Assembly (NCBI GenBank): GCA_965661345.1
Contig: CBFIDK010000002.1
Span: 1 to 64,000, forward strand
DNA: 64,000 bases
Direction: 5' to 3'
Source: GCA-2862585 sp965661345
GTDB taxonomy: Bacteria > Bacteroidota > Bacteroidia > Flavobacteriales > UBA7312
The position numbers and the translations under genes are program-made. Shown here piece by piece: positions 1 through 7,179 of the stretch (the first letter of the stretch is position 1; the number at the start of each line of letters is the position of its first letter). Under the pieces are notes generated by a model. The model was not told the DNA's origin. It did no database searches and saw only the letters and a program-made list of their open reading frames with translations.

Positions 1-75
1 ACACCCAAAGGCGTGTACTTCTTAGAAATTACTACCTTAAATGGAAGCGTGAACAAAAAGATAGTGCTTCAGTAA
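1..75 (+). CDS. C-terminal end of a T9SS-secreted protein (partial)
   Basis: Frame 1 is open from the window edge and encodes 24 residues ending in TAA. They read like the last strand of a type A type IX secretion C-terminal sorting domain: G-V-Y-F-L-E-I near the start and K-K-I-V-L-Q at the end. In Bacteroidota this tail directs proteins through the T9SS, after which it is cleaved at the cell surface. The rest of the protein lies outside the window, so its function cannot be stated. Confidence rests only on the tail. Confidence 0.7.
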   Translation, partial: TPKGVYFLEITTLNGSVNKKIVLQ

Positions 76-126
76 AAAATATTAAGACGCTGATTGATTT
101 ATCATTTCTTTACTTAATTTTACCTA

Positions 127-1194
127 ATGATAATTTCCTTTCTGTTAATTTGTTTATCCACCTACCTTATTTGGAAGGTTAGCGAGTCCTTTGATTTTGC
201 TTCATCTTATTTAACACGAAATCTCAGTGAAGGAATTAAAGGCCCTACAGTAAACGCAGTTGCCAGTTCATTACCCGAACTACTAATTTCGTTTTTCTTT
301 CTTTTTTACGTTGGTGATATAGAAGGCTTTTCAGCAGGGTATGCCACAATTATTGGAAGTTCTATTTTCAATATAGCAATCATTCCTACAATTTCGTTTC
401 TAATTATTTATTATAAAGACGGAGTAGAACTCTTTCCAACTGATAAAAAAATTATTGAGCAAGACGGTTTCTTTCTCATTCTAACTGAAGTAGCATTAGT
501 TGTTGGACTTTATTTAGGCGGCATCTCGATAACTCTTTCCATTGTTCTAATCTTATTGTATTGCTTGTACATTATTATGGTTTTTAAGATGCGCTCCAAA
601 AAACAAGAAGAAAATCAAGAGGGAAAAGAGATCGAACACAGTATTTCAACATCGAGTATCGCAAGGAAAATTATTAATGTTGATATCGCTGGCTTAATTT
701 TAGGGAATAAAAAACTCTCTTCATTCAAAGCAATGGTGATTTTACTTATTTCCCTTGTTCTTATTTCTGCATCGTGTAAATTATTGGTAAGTAGTAGCGA
801 ACACCTTTCAGTACAATTAAATCTGAATTTATTTTTTATTACCTTCTTTATTGCAGCTATCGCATCAAGTATTCCGGATACTATTTTATCAATTAAGGAT
901 GCCAGAAACAGAAAGTATAAAGACGCCTTCTCAAATGCATATGGCAGTAATATTTTTGACATTTGTATTGGTATAGGTCTACCCGTTTTAGTATACTTAT
1001 TAATTAACGGTATTGATGAAATTTCAACAGTTTCAACATCCAACGATATTATACTAACTTCATCAATTCTATTAATTTTATTTTCAATTCCGATTACACT
1101 AATCTATTGGTTAAAGCCCATAAATAAGCTAAGGTCGATAGTTATAATTTCATTATACATTGTCTTTTTGGGACTAATATTTTTACTGTCATAG
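127..1194 (+). CDS. Sodium/calcium exchanger family (CaCA) membrane protein
   Basis: A 355-residue inner-membrane protein with two alpha-repeats typical of cation/Ca2+ antiporters. The first lies around residues 39-56 (N43-A44, S47-S48-x-P50-E51), with G-S-S-I-F-N at 77-82. The second is around 243-280 (S247-S248-x-P250-D251, then G-S-N-I-F-D at 273-278). A charged cytoplasmic linker rich in Lys/Glu at about 155-175 separates the halves, as in the YrbG/NCX families. The acidic residue in repeat 1 is Glu and in repeat 2 Asp, a normal pairing. The stop codon is directly followed by the ATG of the DUF983 gene, so the two are probably cotranscribed. The transported ion (Ca2+ against Na+ or H+) is inferred from family only. 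Confidence 0.85.
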   Translation: MIISFLLICLSTYLIWKVSESFDFASSYLTRNLSEGIKGPTVNAVASSLPELLISFFFLFYVGDIEGFSAGYATIIGSSIFNIAIIPTISFLIIYYKDGVELFPTDKKIIEQDGFFLILTEVALVVGLYLGGISITLSIVLILLYCLYIIMVFKMRSKKQEENQEGKEIEHSISTSSIARKIINVDIAGLILGNKKLSSFKAMVILLISLVLISASCKLLVSSSEHLSVQLNLNLFFITFFIAAIASSIPDTILSIKDARNRKYKDAFSNAYGSNIFDICIGIGLPVLVYLLINGIDEISTVSTSNDIILTSSILLILFSIPITLIYWLKPINKLRSIVIISLYIVFLGLIFLLS

Positions 1195-1566
1195 ATGATA
1201 AAAAAAGGTTCAAAATTATACAGTATTCTAAAGTTTAAATGCCCAAAATGCCATGAAGGCGAATTTTTTATTTCTCATTCATATAATCTAAAAAAAATAG
1301 GTGACCTTCATCCCCAATGTCAAGAATGTAATTTGAAATTTAGTAAAGAACCAGGATTTTATTTTGGCGCAATGTACATCTCATATGCGCTTGGAATCGC
1401 AATTTTTGTTGGCGTATATACTGCTGATCAAATTCTAAAACTAAACCTTTCACTGTTTGATATTTTCACAATAGTTGGTACGCTATTATTGTTTGGAACT
1501 CCTTATCTATTTCATCTTTCAAAAATTATTTGGGCAAATATTTTCTTTCACTACGATAGGAAATAG
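1195..1566 (+). CDS. DUF983 family membrane protein
   Basis: A 123-residue protein. The N-terminal 45 residues carry two Cys pairs, C-P-K-C (16-19) and C-Q-E-C, that could form a zinc ribbon. They are followed by a G-x-Y-F-G-A-M-Y segment and two hydrophobic helices, the usual DUF983 layout. The ATG starts on the base after the upstream stop, so translation is probably coupled to the exchanger gene. The family is common in Bacteroidota and Proteobacteria; its biochemical role is unknown. Confidence 0.8.
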   Translation: MIKKGSKLYSILKFKCPKCHEGEFFISHSYNLKKIGDLHPQCQECNLKFSKEPGFYFGAMYISYALGIAIFVGVYTADQILKLNLSLFDIFTIVGTLLLFGTPYLFHLSKIIWANIFFHYDRK

Positions 1567-1596
1567 TGCATTTTAACTTCTTCTTTTTGTAAGAGT

Positions 1597-1649
1597 GTGT
1601 AAAAATTACATTTATAAAGAGTCGTTATGTTTATATTTTAATATTTTTG
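1597..1649 (+). promoter_or_regulatory. Putative promoter and palindrome of the Nudix-wHTH regulator gene
   Basis: A Bacteroidota-type -7 box, TATTTTTG, lies at 1642-1649, 23 bases before the ATG at 1673. Upstream, 1598-1610 holds TGTAA-AAA-TTACA, a perfect 5-bp inverted repeat preceded by G. It resembles the GTGTAAATTTA elements before pfkA and cyoE, so it could be an autoregulatory site. The -7 match is seen; regulation is inferred. Confidence 0.35.
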
Positions 1650-1672
1650 GATAGGTAATACGCTAAAAAACT

Positions 1673-2368
1673 ATGTCAAAAATTAATGTTTCGGTCGATT
1701 GTGTGATTTTCGGATTTGATGATGCCGAAAAAAAACTTAAAGTTCTTACGATAGAAAAAAAGGTTGATCCTTTTTCGAAAAAAAATAAAAAAGAGACTCA
1801 ATTTGCCATTCCTGGCGACCTCATAGAGCTAGATGAAGATATAGATGCTGCAGCTGAACGAATATTGTTTAGCCTTACTAAACTAAATAATTTATACCTC
1901 AAACAATTTAAAACATTCGGACACCCAAAACGTGTGCAGCAAGAAAAAGATAAAGAGTGGTTAGAAAACTTCAGATCAAATCCAGATGAAAGGGTAATTA
2001 CCATTGCTTATGCGTCTATTGTAAGAATGGAAGATTATAACCCTGAAGCTTCTTATTTTGCGCACGATGTGAAATGGACAAATATTGATGAAGTTCCTGA
2101 ATTGGCATTTGACCACAACCAAATTGTGGATGAAGCAGTAGACTTTTTAAGAAAAGAAATTAATCATGAGGTAACGTCCGAACTGCTTCCTAGAAAGTTC
2201 ACACTTTCGCAGCTTCAAGAACTCTACGAAATTATACTTGACGAAAAGCTTGACAAACGAAACTTCAGAAAACAGATTATGAGTAAAGGAGTTGTAGAAA
2301 AAACCAATGAAAAACAAAAAGGTGTTTCACACAAACCGGCTGAACTTTATAAGTTTAACGAACAGTAA
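1673..2368 (+). CDS. Nudix-domain transcriptional regulator (NrtR/AraR-like, winged helix)
   Basis: A 231-residue protein with an N-terminal Nudix fold (about 5-160) and a C-terminal winged-helix domain (about 170-231, starting near F-T-L-S-Q-L-Q). The Nudix box is degenerate: after the G-D-L-I-E-L-D-E start, the catalytic R-E-x-x-E-E segment is replaced by a sequence lacking the Glu cluster. It therefore probably binds a nucleotide or sugar effector without hydrolysing it, as in the NrtR and Bacteroides AraR regulators. It ends six bases from the ROK kinase gene, convergent with the pfkA-gapA-mgsA-like-ROK operon, so regulation of sugar or NAD-linked metabolism is a reasonable inference. The ligand cannot be read from the sequence. 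Confidence 0.75.
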   Translation: MSKINVSVDCVIFGFDDAEKKLKVLTIEKKVDPFSKKNKKETQFAIPGDLIELDEDIDAAAERILFSLTKLNNLYLKQFKTFGHPKRVQQEKDKEWLENFRSNPDERVITIAYASIVRMEDYNPEASYFAHDVKWTNIDEVPELAFDHNQIVDEAVDFLRKEINHEVTSELLPRKFTLSQLQELYEIILDEKLDKRNFRKQIMSKGVVEKTNEKQKGVSHKPAELYKFNEQ

Positions 2369-2374
2369 TCAGAT

Positions 2375-3313
2375 TTAACTGACTAAACTTTCTGATTTAG
2401 TAAAGGCAAGTGACGCTGGCCCTAGAACATTCATTTTATCTTCCAACAAATCGGATACGCCATAATACACTTGACCTCTGAAATCACTTAGTAGTTGTTC
2501 TTCACAAGACGATTTTATGACTTCCATATAGTTATCTAAAGACTTGGAAATGTTTCCACAAAAGATAATAGCCTGTGGATTAAGTACATGTATGAAATCA
2601 GCAATTTTTTGACCTAACTTTTGAAAAGTGAATTGTAAAATTGCTTCACATCTTTCATCGCCTTTTTTAGCTTTTTCAAAAATCATTTTGATAGATGGGA
2701 TGTGTGTGGGTTGGCTACTTTTTATTTCTTTCATATTTACCGCAAAAGACTTTTTGATTCCGTTAGCAGAAACAATAGTTTCTAGGCAGCCCGTTCCTCC
2801 ACAATTACATTGTCTATCAAGACCCTCTAATTTAGTGTGGCCAAATTCTCCAGAATAACCAGAAGAACCTTCAAATAACTGATTGTTTATGATGATACCA
2901 CCACCAAGTCCAGTGCCAATTGTAATAAGTGCAAAATCGGTATATTTCTTTCCCGCTCCATAACGGTTTTCAGCCAAGGCAGAAGCGTTTGCATCGTTGA
3001 CTAAAAAAGTAGGAATATTTAACTCCGCTTCAATGTGTTTTTTTAGGTTGAATGGCTCTAAATCGTCCCATGGAAAATTTACAGGACAAAATGTTTGAGT
3101 TTTAGAATTAAAATTAGGCGCGCCAATGCCAATACATTGAATATCATGTTCTATGGTAAGCAGACGAATATTCTCGGTTAACAAATCTATATAGTCTTTA
3201 AAAGAATCGTTTCCTTTGGTTTTAAACTTACTTAGTTTTACAATTCCGTCGTTTGAATCAACAATACCAAGTTCGGTATTTGTTCCGCCTATATCTACCC
3301 CTATTACTTTCAT
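2375..3313 (-). CDS. ROK family sugar kinase (glucokinase-like)
   Basis: A 312-residue ROK protein. It has the N-terminal phosphate loop D-I-G-G-T-N (7-12), the catalytic Asp in V-N-D-A-N (D107), and the G-T-G-L-G-G-G nucleotide motif (133-139). It also has the ROK zinc site, with His159 and C-N-C-G-G-T-G-C (169-176). All key residues are intact, so it is probably an active hexokinase acting on glucose or a related sugar. It is the last gene of a leftward operon after the mgsA-like gene (34-bp gap), next to pfkA and gapA, which supports a glycolytic entry role. ROK repressors carry an extra N-terminal HTH, which is absent here. Confidence 0.85.
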   Translation of the reverse strand: MKVIGVDIGGTNTELGIVDSNDGIVKLSKFKTKGNDSFKDYIDLLTENIRLLTIEHDIQCIGIGAPNFNSKTQTFCPVNFPWDDLEPFNLKKHIEAELNIPTFLVNDANASALAENRYGAGKKYTDFALITIGTGLGGGIIINNQLFEGSSGYSGEFGHTKLEGLDRQCNCGGTGCLETIVSANGIKKSFAVNMKEIKSSQPTHIPSIKMIFEKAKKGDERCEAILQFTFQKLGQKIADFIHVLNPQAIIFCGNISKSLDNYMEVIKSSCEEQLLSDFRGQVYYGVSDLLEDKMNVLGPASLAFTKSESLVS

Positions 3314-3347
3314 GATATAATTTATAATATGTTATTTCTAACCTTCA

Positions 3348-3761
3348 TTATTTATTTTCAATTTTAGATTGAATGCTCAGTGATGCTTCCATTCTGATTT
3401 TACCAATAATTAGCAACTCCGCAGCGGCTTGATTTGTACCAGTAGGAATGTTGTTTAAATCACAAGCGTTCAATAAAGAAGTGATATCTTCATGATAAGG
3501 CTGAAGAATGGTAGCATCTCTAAAGAAAAATACTATTTCGACTTCTCCACGCTTAATCATGTCCGTTATCTGAAGGTATCCTCCTTCTGCCCCTTTTTTA
3601 ACGTGTGTTAACGGTAAGTTCAACTCACCTTCTTCTAAGAAAACAGCAGTTCGACCAGTAGCTACAATTTCTCTACCAAAAAACCACGACTTCTTATCTT
3701 TAAGAAAGCGCAACAAATCGGCTTTAAAATTATCATGAGCTATGACTACTATTTTACTCAT
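3348..3761 (-). CDS. Methylglyoxal synthase-like protein with altered active site
   Basis: A 137-residue protein with the MGS fold signature: A-H-D at 8-10, Lys13, A-T-G-x-T at 34-38, and a conserved R-D plus T-N-x-x-x-A-E-L tail. Methylglyoxal synthase turns dihydroxyacetone phosphate into methylglyoxal. By hand alignment to the E. coli enzyme, however, catalytic Asp71 is Tyr62, phosphate-binding Ser65 is Lys56 and His98 is Tyr89, while Asp91 and Asp101 equivalents remain. It may have lost the reaction and act as a metabolite sensor or a different enzyme. The start overlaps the gapA stop (TAATG), so the two are translationally coupled. I withhold the mgsA symbol for this reason. Confidence 0.7.
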   Translation of the reverse strand: MSKIVVIAHDNFKADLLRFLKDKKSWFFGREIVATGRTAVFLEEGELNLPLTHVKKGAEGGYLQITDMIKRGEVEIVFFFRDATILQPYHEDITSLLNACDLNNIPTGTNQAAAELLIIGKIRMEASLSIQSKIENK

Positions 3762-4777
3762 TAGACTAAATCTTTATTTAAACTTTCGTGAAATACTCTT
3801 GAACACAAATCGATTAAACGTGCAGAATAACCGGACTCATTGTCGTACCACGATACTAGTTTTACTAAGTTTCCGTCAACTTTCGTTAACTCAGTGTCAA
3901 CAATTGATGATTCTTTTCTTCCCACAATATCAATTGATACCAAAGGGTCAGAACTCATCGCCAAAATACCTTTCATTGAGCCATCTGCAGCATCTTGCAA
4001 TACTTTGTTTACTTCATCACGTGTAGTTTCTTTATCAACAACACACACAAAATCAGTAATTGAACCACAAGCAACTGGCACTCGTAATGCTATACCATCT
4101 AACTTACCATTTAACTGTGGTAATACTTTTCCTACTGCCGATGCAGCACCTGTTTTAGTAGGAATAATAGAATTCATCGCCGAACGTGCTCTTCTTAAAT
4201 CTTTGTGAGGCATATCCTGTAAACTTTGGTCAGCAGTAAATGCGTGTGTGGTAGTGATATAGCCAGACTTAATTCCAAAGTGATCGTTGATTACTTTTGC
4301 TAATGGCGCAAGACAGTTAGTAGTACATGAAGCGTTTGAGAATACAAAATCATCTTCATTGATAATTTCATCATTTACACCTAAAACTACAGTCTTTGCA
4401 TCTGGTGATGGAGCTGATACAATGACCTTTTTTGCTCCAGCAATAACGTGTTGTAAAGCTTCCTCATTTTTTAGGAAGCGACCAGTACATTCTAACACCA
4501 CATCAACACCAACTTCTTTCCAAGGCAACTCTTGTGGATTAGGACATGAATAAATTGGAATTTCTGTAGAGTCTACTAAAATAGAATTAGCAGAAGCGCT
4601 GATGAAATTTGGTAATACGCCATGTGTAGAATCGTATTTTAATAAATGTGCCAATGTGTTCACATCAGTTAAGTCGTTTATCGCTACTATTTCTATATCA
4701 TTAGATTGTAACGATTGTCTGAAGAAGCTTCTACCTATTCTTCCAAATCCATTTATTGCAACTTTAATTTTTGTCAT
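3761..4777 (-). CDS. gapA: Type I glyceraldehyde-3-phosphate dehydrogenase
   Basis: A 338-residue GAPDH of normal length. The Rossmann motif is I-N-G-F-G-R-I-G-R (8-16), the NAD-binding Asp follows I-N in A-I-N-D-L, and the catalytic Cys151 sits in S-N-A-S-C-T-T-N-C. Near the C-terminus it has the usual W-Y-D-N-E-S-G-Y-S segment. It oxidises glyceraldehyde 3-phosphate with NAD and phosphate in glycolysis, and may run in reverse. It follows pfkA with a one-base gap and overlaps the mgsA-like gene. This grouping of a glycolytic pair with a methylglyoxal synthase relative suggests shared control around triose phosphate. Confidence 0.95.
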   Translation of the reverse strand: MTKIKVAINGFGRIGRSFFRQSLQSNDIEIVAINDLTDVNTLAHLLKYDSTHGVLPNFISASANSILVDSTEIPIYSCPNPQELPWKEVGVDVVLECTGRFLKNEEALQHVIAGAKKVIVSAPSPDAKTVVLGVNDEIINEDDFVFSNASCTTNCLAPLAKVINDHFGIKSGYITTTHAFTADQSLQDMPHKDLRRARSAMNSIIPTKTGAASAVGKVLPQLNGKLDGIALRVPVACGSITDFVCVVDKETTRDEVNKVLQDAADGSMKGILAMSSDPLVSIDIVGRKESSIVDTELTKVDGNLVKLVSWYDNESGYSARLIDLCSRVFHESLNKDLV

Positions 4778-4778
4778 T

Positions 4779-5753
4779 TTATCTAGAAATTATTTCGTTT
4801 AATTTGTATAAATCTTCGTTTATGTTGTTGTTGTTTTCCACCACTTTTTGTAATGGCGTTAATACTATTTCATTTTTTATTAGTCCAACCATATGATTTG
4901 ATTTAGACTCTAAAAGAGTTTTTACTGCAGCATTGCCTAATCTACTGGCAATTATTCTGTCTTCAGCAGTTGGCGAACCTCCTCTTTGTAGGTGTCCAAG
5001 GATACTAACCTTAGTTTCATAGTCAGAGTATACTTTTATAAGATCATCCGCAATTTTGTAGGAAGGTCCGTATGTATTTCCTTCAGCAACAATCACTATG
5101 CTCGAGGTCTTTTTTAATACTTTACCCTCTTTGAGTCTGTCGGCTAAATCAGAAATTTGAAATTCTTTTTCAGGGATAATAACATGACAAGCTCCAGTAG
5201 CTAAACTTGAGTGCAAGGCCAAATTTCCATTATGTCTACCCATTACTTCAACAAAAAATAATCGGTTGTGTGAACGCGCAGTATCTCTGATTTTATCGAT
5301 GGTTTCAACAATAGTCTGAAGTGCAGTATGAAACCCAATTGAATTATCAGTGCCATAAATATCGTTGTCAATAGACGCCGGCACTCCTACACATGGAAAA
5401 TCAAATTGTTTGGAAAAAACATTGGCTCCAGTAAGTGAACCATTTCCACCGATTACAACTAAAGCGTCAATTTCTAAATTCTTTAAATTCTGATAGGCAA
5501 TTTCTCTAATTTTTGGATCATGAAAATCCATTGAACGCGCTGTTTTCAGCTTTGTTCCGCCTAATCCCAAAATCTTACTAACCGAACGCATCTCTAACTT
5601 TCTATAATCGTTTTCGATGATGCCCTGAAAGCCTCTAAAGAACCCATAACATTCTACATTATAGTATATAGATGAACGAACAACACTTCGTATCGCCGCG
5701 TTCATTCCGGGTGAATCTCCACCAGATGTTATTATAGCTAATCGTTTAATAAT
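4779..5753 (-). CDS. pfkA: ATP-dependent 6-phosphofructokinase with non-canonical start codon
   Basis: About 324 residues, a typical PfkA. Past the nucleotide loop T-S-G-G-D-S-P-G-M-N it has G-N-G-S-L-T-G, P-A-S-I-D-N-D-I-x-G-T-D with the catalytic Asp, the E-V-M-G-R-x-x-G motif, and G-x-x-Q-R-G-G near the end. It phosphorylates fructose 6-phosphate. The first ATG in frame (5705-5703) lies inside the nucleotide loop and would destroy it. Upstream, the frame is open only to a TAA at 5795-5793 and contains no ATG, GTG or TTG. The likely initiators are ATT codons at 5753 or 5750, which give I-K-R-L-A-I-I-T-S-G-G spacing like the E. coli enzyme, or ATA at 5759. I chose 5753. Confidence 0.9.
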   Translation of the reverse strand: MIKRLAIITSGGDSPGMNAAIRSVVRSSIYYNVECYGFFRGFQGIIENDYRKLEMRSVSKILGLGGTKLKTARSMDFHDPKIREIAYQNLKNLEIDALVVIGGNGSLTGANVFSKQFDFPCVGVPASIDNDIYGTDNSIGFHTALQTIVETIDKIRDTARSHNRLFFVEVMGRHNGNLALHSSLATGACHVIIPEKEFQISDLADRLKEGKVLKKTSSIVIVAEGNTYGPSYKIADDLIKVYSDYETKVSILGHLQRGGSPTAEDRIIASRLGNAAVKTLLESKSNHMVGLIKNEIVLTPLQKVVENNNNINEDLYKLNEIISR

Positions 5754-5767
5754 GGTTATGTTTTTGA

Positions 5768-5800
5768 CAAATATAAGACAAAAAGTGTAAATTTAACACT
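5768..5800 (-). promoter_or_regulatory. Putative pfkA operon promoter with palindromic operator
   Basis: On the minus strand a perfect -7 box TATATTTG spans 5775-5768, immediately downstream of a near-palindrome at 5784-5800 (plus strand AGTGTAAATTTAACACT). The same element, 16 of 17 bases identical, precedes the cytochrome oxidase operon at 47534-47550. Transcription would begin near 5762, leaving almost no leader before the coding start. Box positions are read directly; function is inferred. Confidence 0.45.
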
Positions 5801-5854
5801 AACCAAGCTTTAAAAAAATATAATTGCTTAAAATTGACTGTTTATTTCAGAGTA

Positions 5855-6538
5855 TCAGGACTTGTTGTAAAAGGCAATTACAATCAAAAGCATCAACAAA
5901 GAATACATGCTGTCTTCGATTGGAATATTTAATAATCTAACTCCAATAATTTCAGATGAATTATAACTTACAACAGGAAATTCAGTAAAACTTCCCGTCA
6001 AAAACCCATTTATTAATAAGAAAGGAATTATGGAAACAAGAAAAGCTCTAAAAAATAAACCTATCCATTTTGGGTTATAAATAGCTAGTATAAATAATGC
6101 AAGCGAGCTTAGTGTAAAACACACTAAAGTGTATAGCTTATCAGAGAATACGACACTCAAAACGATTAATAAAACCGCTAAACTATAAGAAAAGATTTGA
6201 TATGGTTTTGGGTTTACGTCTTGACTGAAAAAGTAATTTAACACCTCGTACAAAAAGACACATGAAAAGGGTATAAATATAAAAAATAGCCATTCTTCAA
6301 TTGGCAAGGAAAATATTTTAAAGCCTATTGTATAGTCTTTATTAAATGCCCAAACATTCTCTACTGTAAACCAAACATCCCAAGGAATAAAAAGAAGCAT
6401 CATTACTAATGATGACTTAATTATCTTGGACCATTTTGTGTGAAATTGTATTCTTTTTTCAAAACTTTGAGCCAAAGGGTATGAAATGGTAAACCCTAAC
6501 AATATGAAATAGAAAAATTTATGTTCTAAAAAATCCAT
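5855..6538 (-). CDS. crtYcd: Lycopene cyclase, heterodimer-fusion type (CrtYcd)
   Basis: A 227-residue integral membrane protein with about seven helices and two lycopene-cyclase repeats. Repeat 1 has the W-D-x-W-F-T-x-x-x-x-W-F-like core (here W-D-V-W-F-T-V-E-N-V-W) followed by L-P-I-E-E-W-L-F-F. Repeat 2 ends with L-N-I-P-I-E-D-S-M-Y. This fused CrtYc-CrtYd form forms the beta ring of gamma- or beta-carotene from lycopene. The ATG overlaps the cruF stop (TAATG), which fixes the start; the longer in-frame extension to 6712 only shadows cruF. It is the last crt gene of the leftward light operon, about 100 bp before pfkA. Confidence 0.85.
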   Translation of the reverse strand: MDFLEHKFFYFILLGFTISYPLAQSFEKRIQFHTKWSKIIKSSLVMMLLFIPWDVWFTVENVWAFNKDYTIGFKIFSLPIEEWLFFIFIPFSCVFLYEVLNYFFSQDVNPKPYQIFSYSLAVLLIVLSVVFSDKLYTLVCFTLSSLALFILAIYNPKWIGLFFRAFLVSIIPFLLINGFLTGSFTEFPVVSYNSSEIIGVRLLNIPIEDSMYSLLMLLIVIAFYNKS

Positions 6539-7167
6539 TATAAACTCATTGATAATAAGGTGAAAAATAATACTTGTGATAGCAGCAAGCCAAACGAAAT
6601 TCTGTAATCTAACTTTGGTCGATTGAAAGAGATTATGGCGTTCATTATTAAAGAAACTATAAACCACATCACATAATTCTGCAGGGGTATGTCTACTGCC
6701 GCCCAACTCCAAAAATCTAATGAAATAGCCACTGGCTCAATCAATACATCCATCAACACCATCAATACTGATGCTAGCAAAATAGTTGGCCATTTTTTCT
6801 TGAGAAAAAAATTACTTACCGAAAATATTGAGAACGATAACAGTATCCAGTTTACTCCAATCATTAAAGGGGTATTGAGGACTTTAAAACCTAAGGCTTC
6901 GCCATAAGTGTACTCTCCAAATAATATGCCGGTATTCACACCTATAACCTCAACGAAATACCCAATAGCAAAGAGAACAGCACAGAGCTTAAAAAAATCA
7001 GCTGAAAAGTCATCATTTGCCCAAATATATAGTCCAAGCGAGAGTAAAAGGTTAAAAGGCGTGAGGGCTAAAAACAACTCTCGAAAAGACAAAGATAATC
7101 CTACCACTCCAACTAAGTGAAAGATAAATAAGAGAATAATACTAATATTGACTTTTGAAAAATTCAT
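6538..7167 (-). CDS. cruF: Carotenoid 1,2-hydratase, CruF family (DUF422)
   Basis: A 209-residue protein with six or seven membrane helices and the CruF/DUF422 pattern: G-x-x-x-E-x-I-G-V-N-T-G-x-x-F-G-x-Y-x-Y in the middle, then a D-x-x-x-E-P-V-A segment (D-V-L-I-E-P-V-A) and W-x-W. CruF adds water to the psi end of monocyclic carotenoids, giving the 1'-hydroxyl of saproxanthin and myxol. It lies between crtD and crtYcd with tight spacing (12 bp and an overlap), matching crt clusters of marine Flavobacteriia. The bisanhydrobacterioruberin hydratase of haloarchaea is a relative, but the context favours the monocyclic pathway. Confidence 0.82.
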   Translation of the reverse strand: MNFSKVNISIILLFIFHLVGVVGLSLSFRELFLALTPFNLLLSLGLYIWANDDFSADFFKLCAVLFAIGYFVEVIGVNTGILFGEYTYGEALGFKVLNTPLMIGVNWILLSFSIFSVSNFFLKKKWPTILLASVLMVLMDVLIEPVAISLDFWSWAAVDIPLQNYVMWFIVSLIMNAIISFNRPKLDYRISFGLLLSQVLFFTLLSMSL

Positions 7168-7179
7168 ATGGTTAAGCTC

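Noticed and set aside
615..1043. 142-residue minus-strand frame in the exchanger gene
   Set aside because: It is antisense to a clear membrane antiporter and has no family-like features.
3742..4553. Plus-strand frames over gapA
   Set aside because: All are antisense shadows of gapA with no recognisable protein features.
5703..5705. ATG at 5705 as pfkA start
   Set aside because: It would remove the first part of the ATP-binding loop T-S-G-G-D-S-P-G, making the enzyme inactive.
6539..6712. In-frame extension of crtYcd upstream of 6538
   Set aside because: The extension lies inside cruF in another frame and is not cyclase-like; the TAATG junction gives a clear start.
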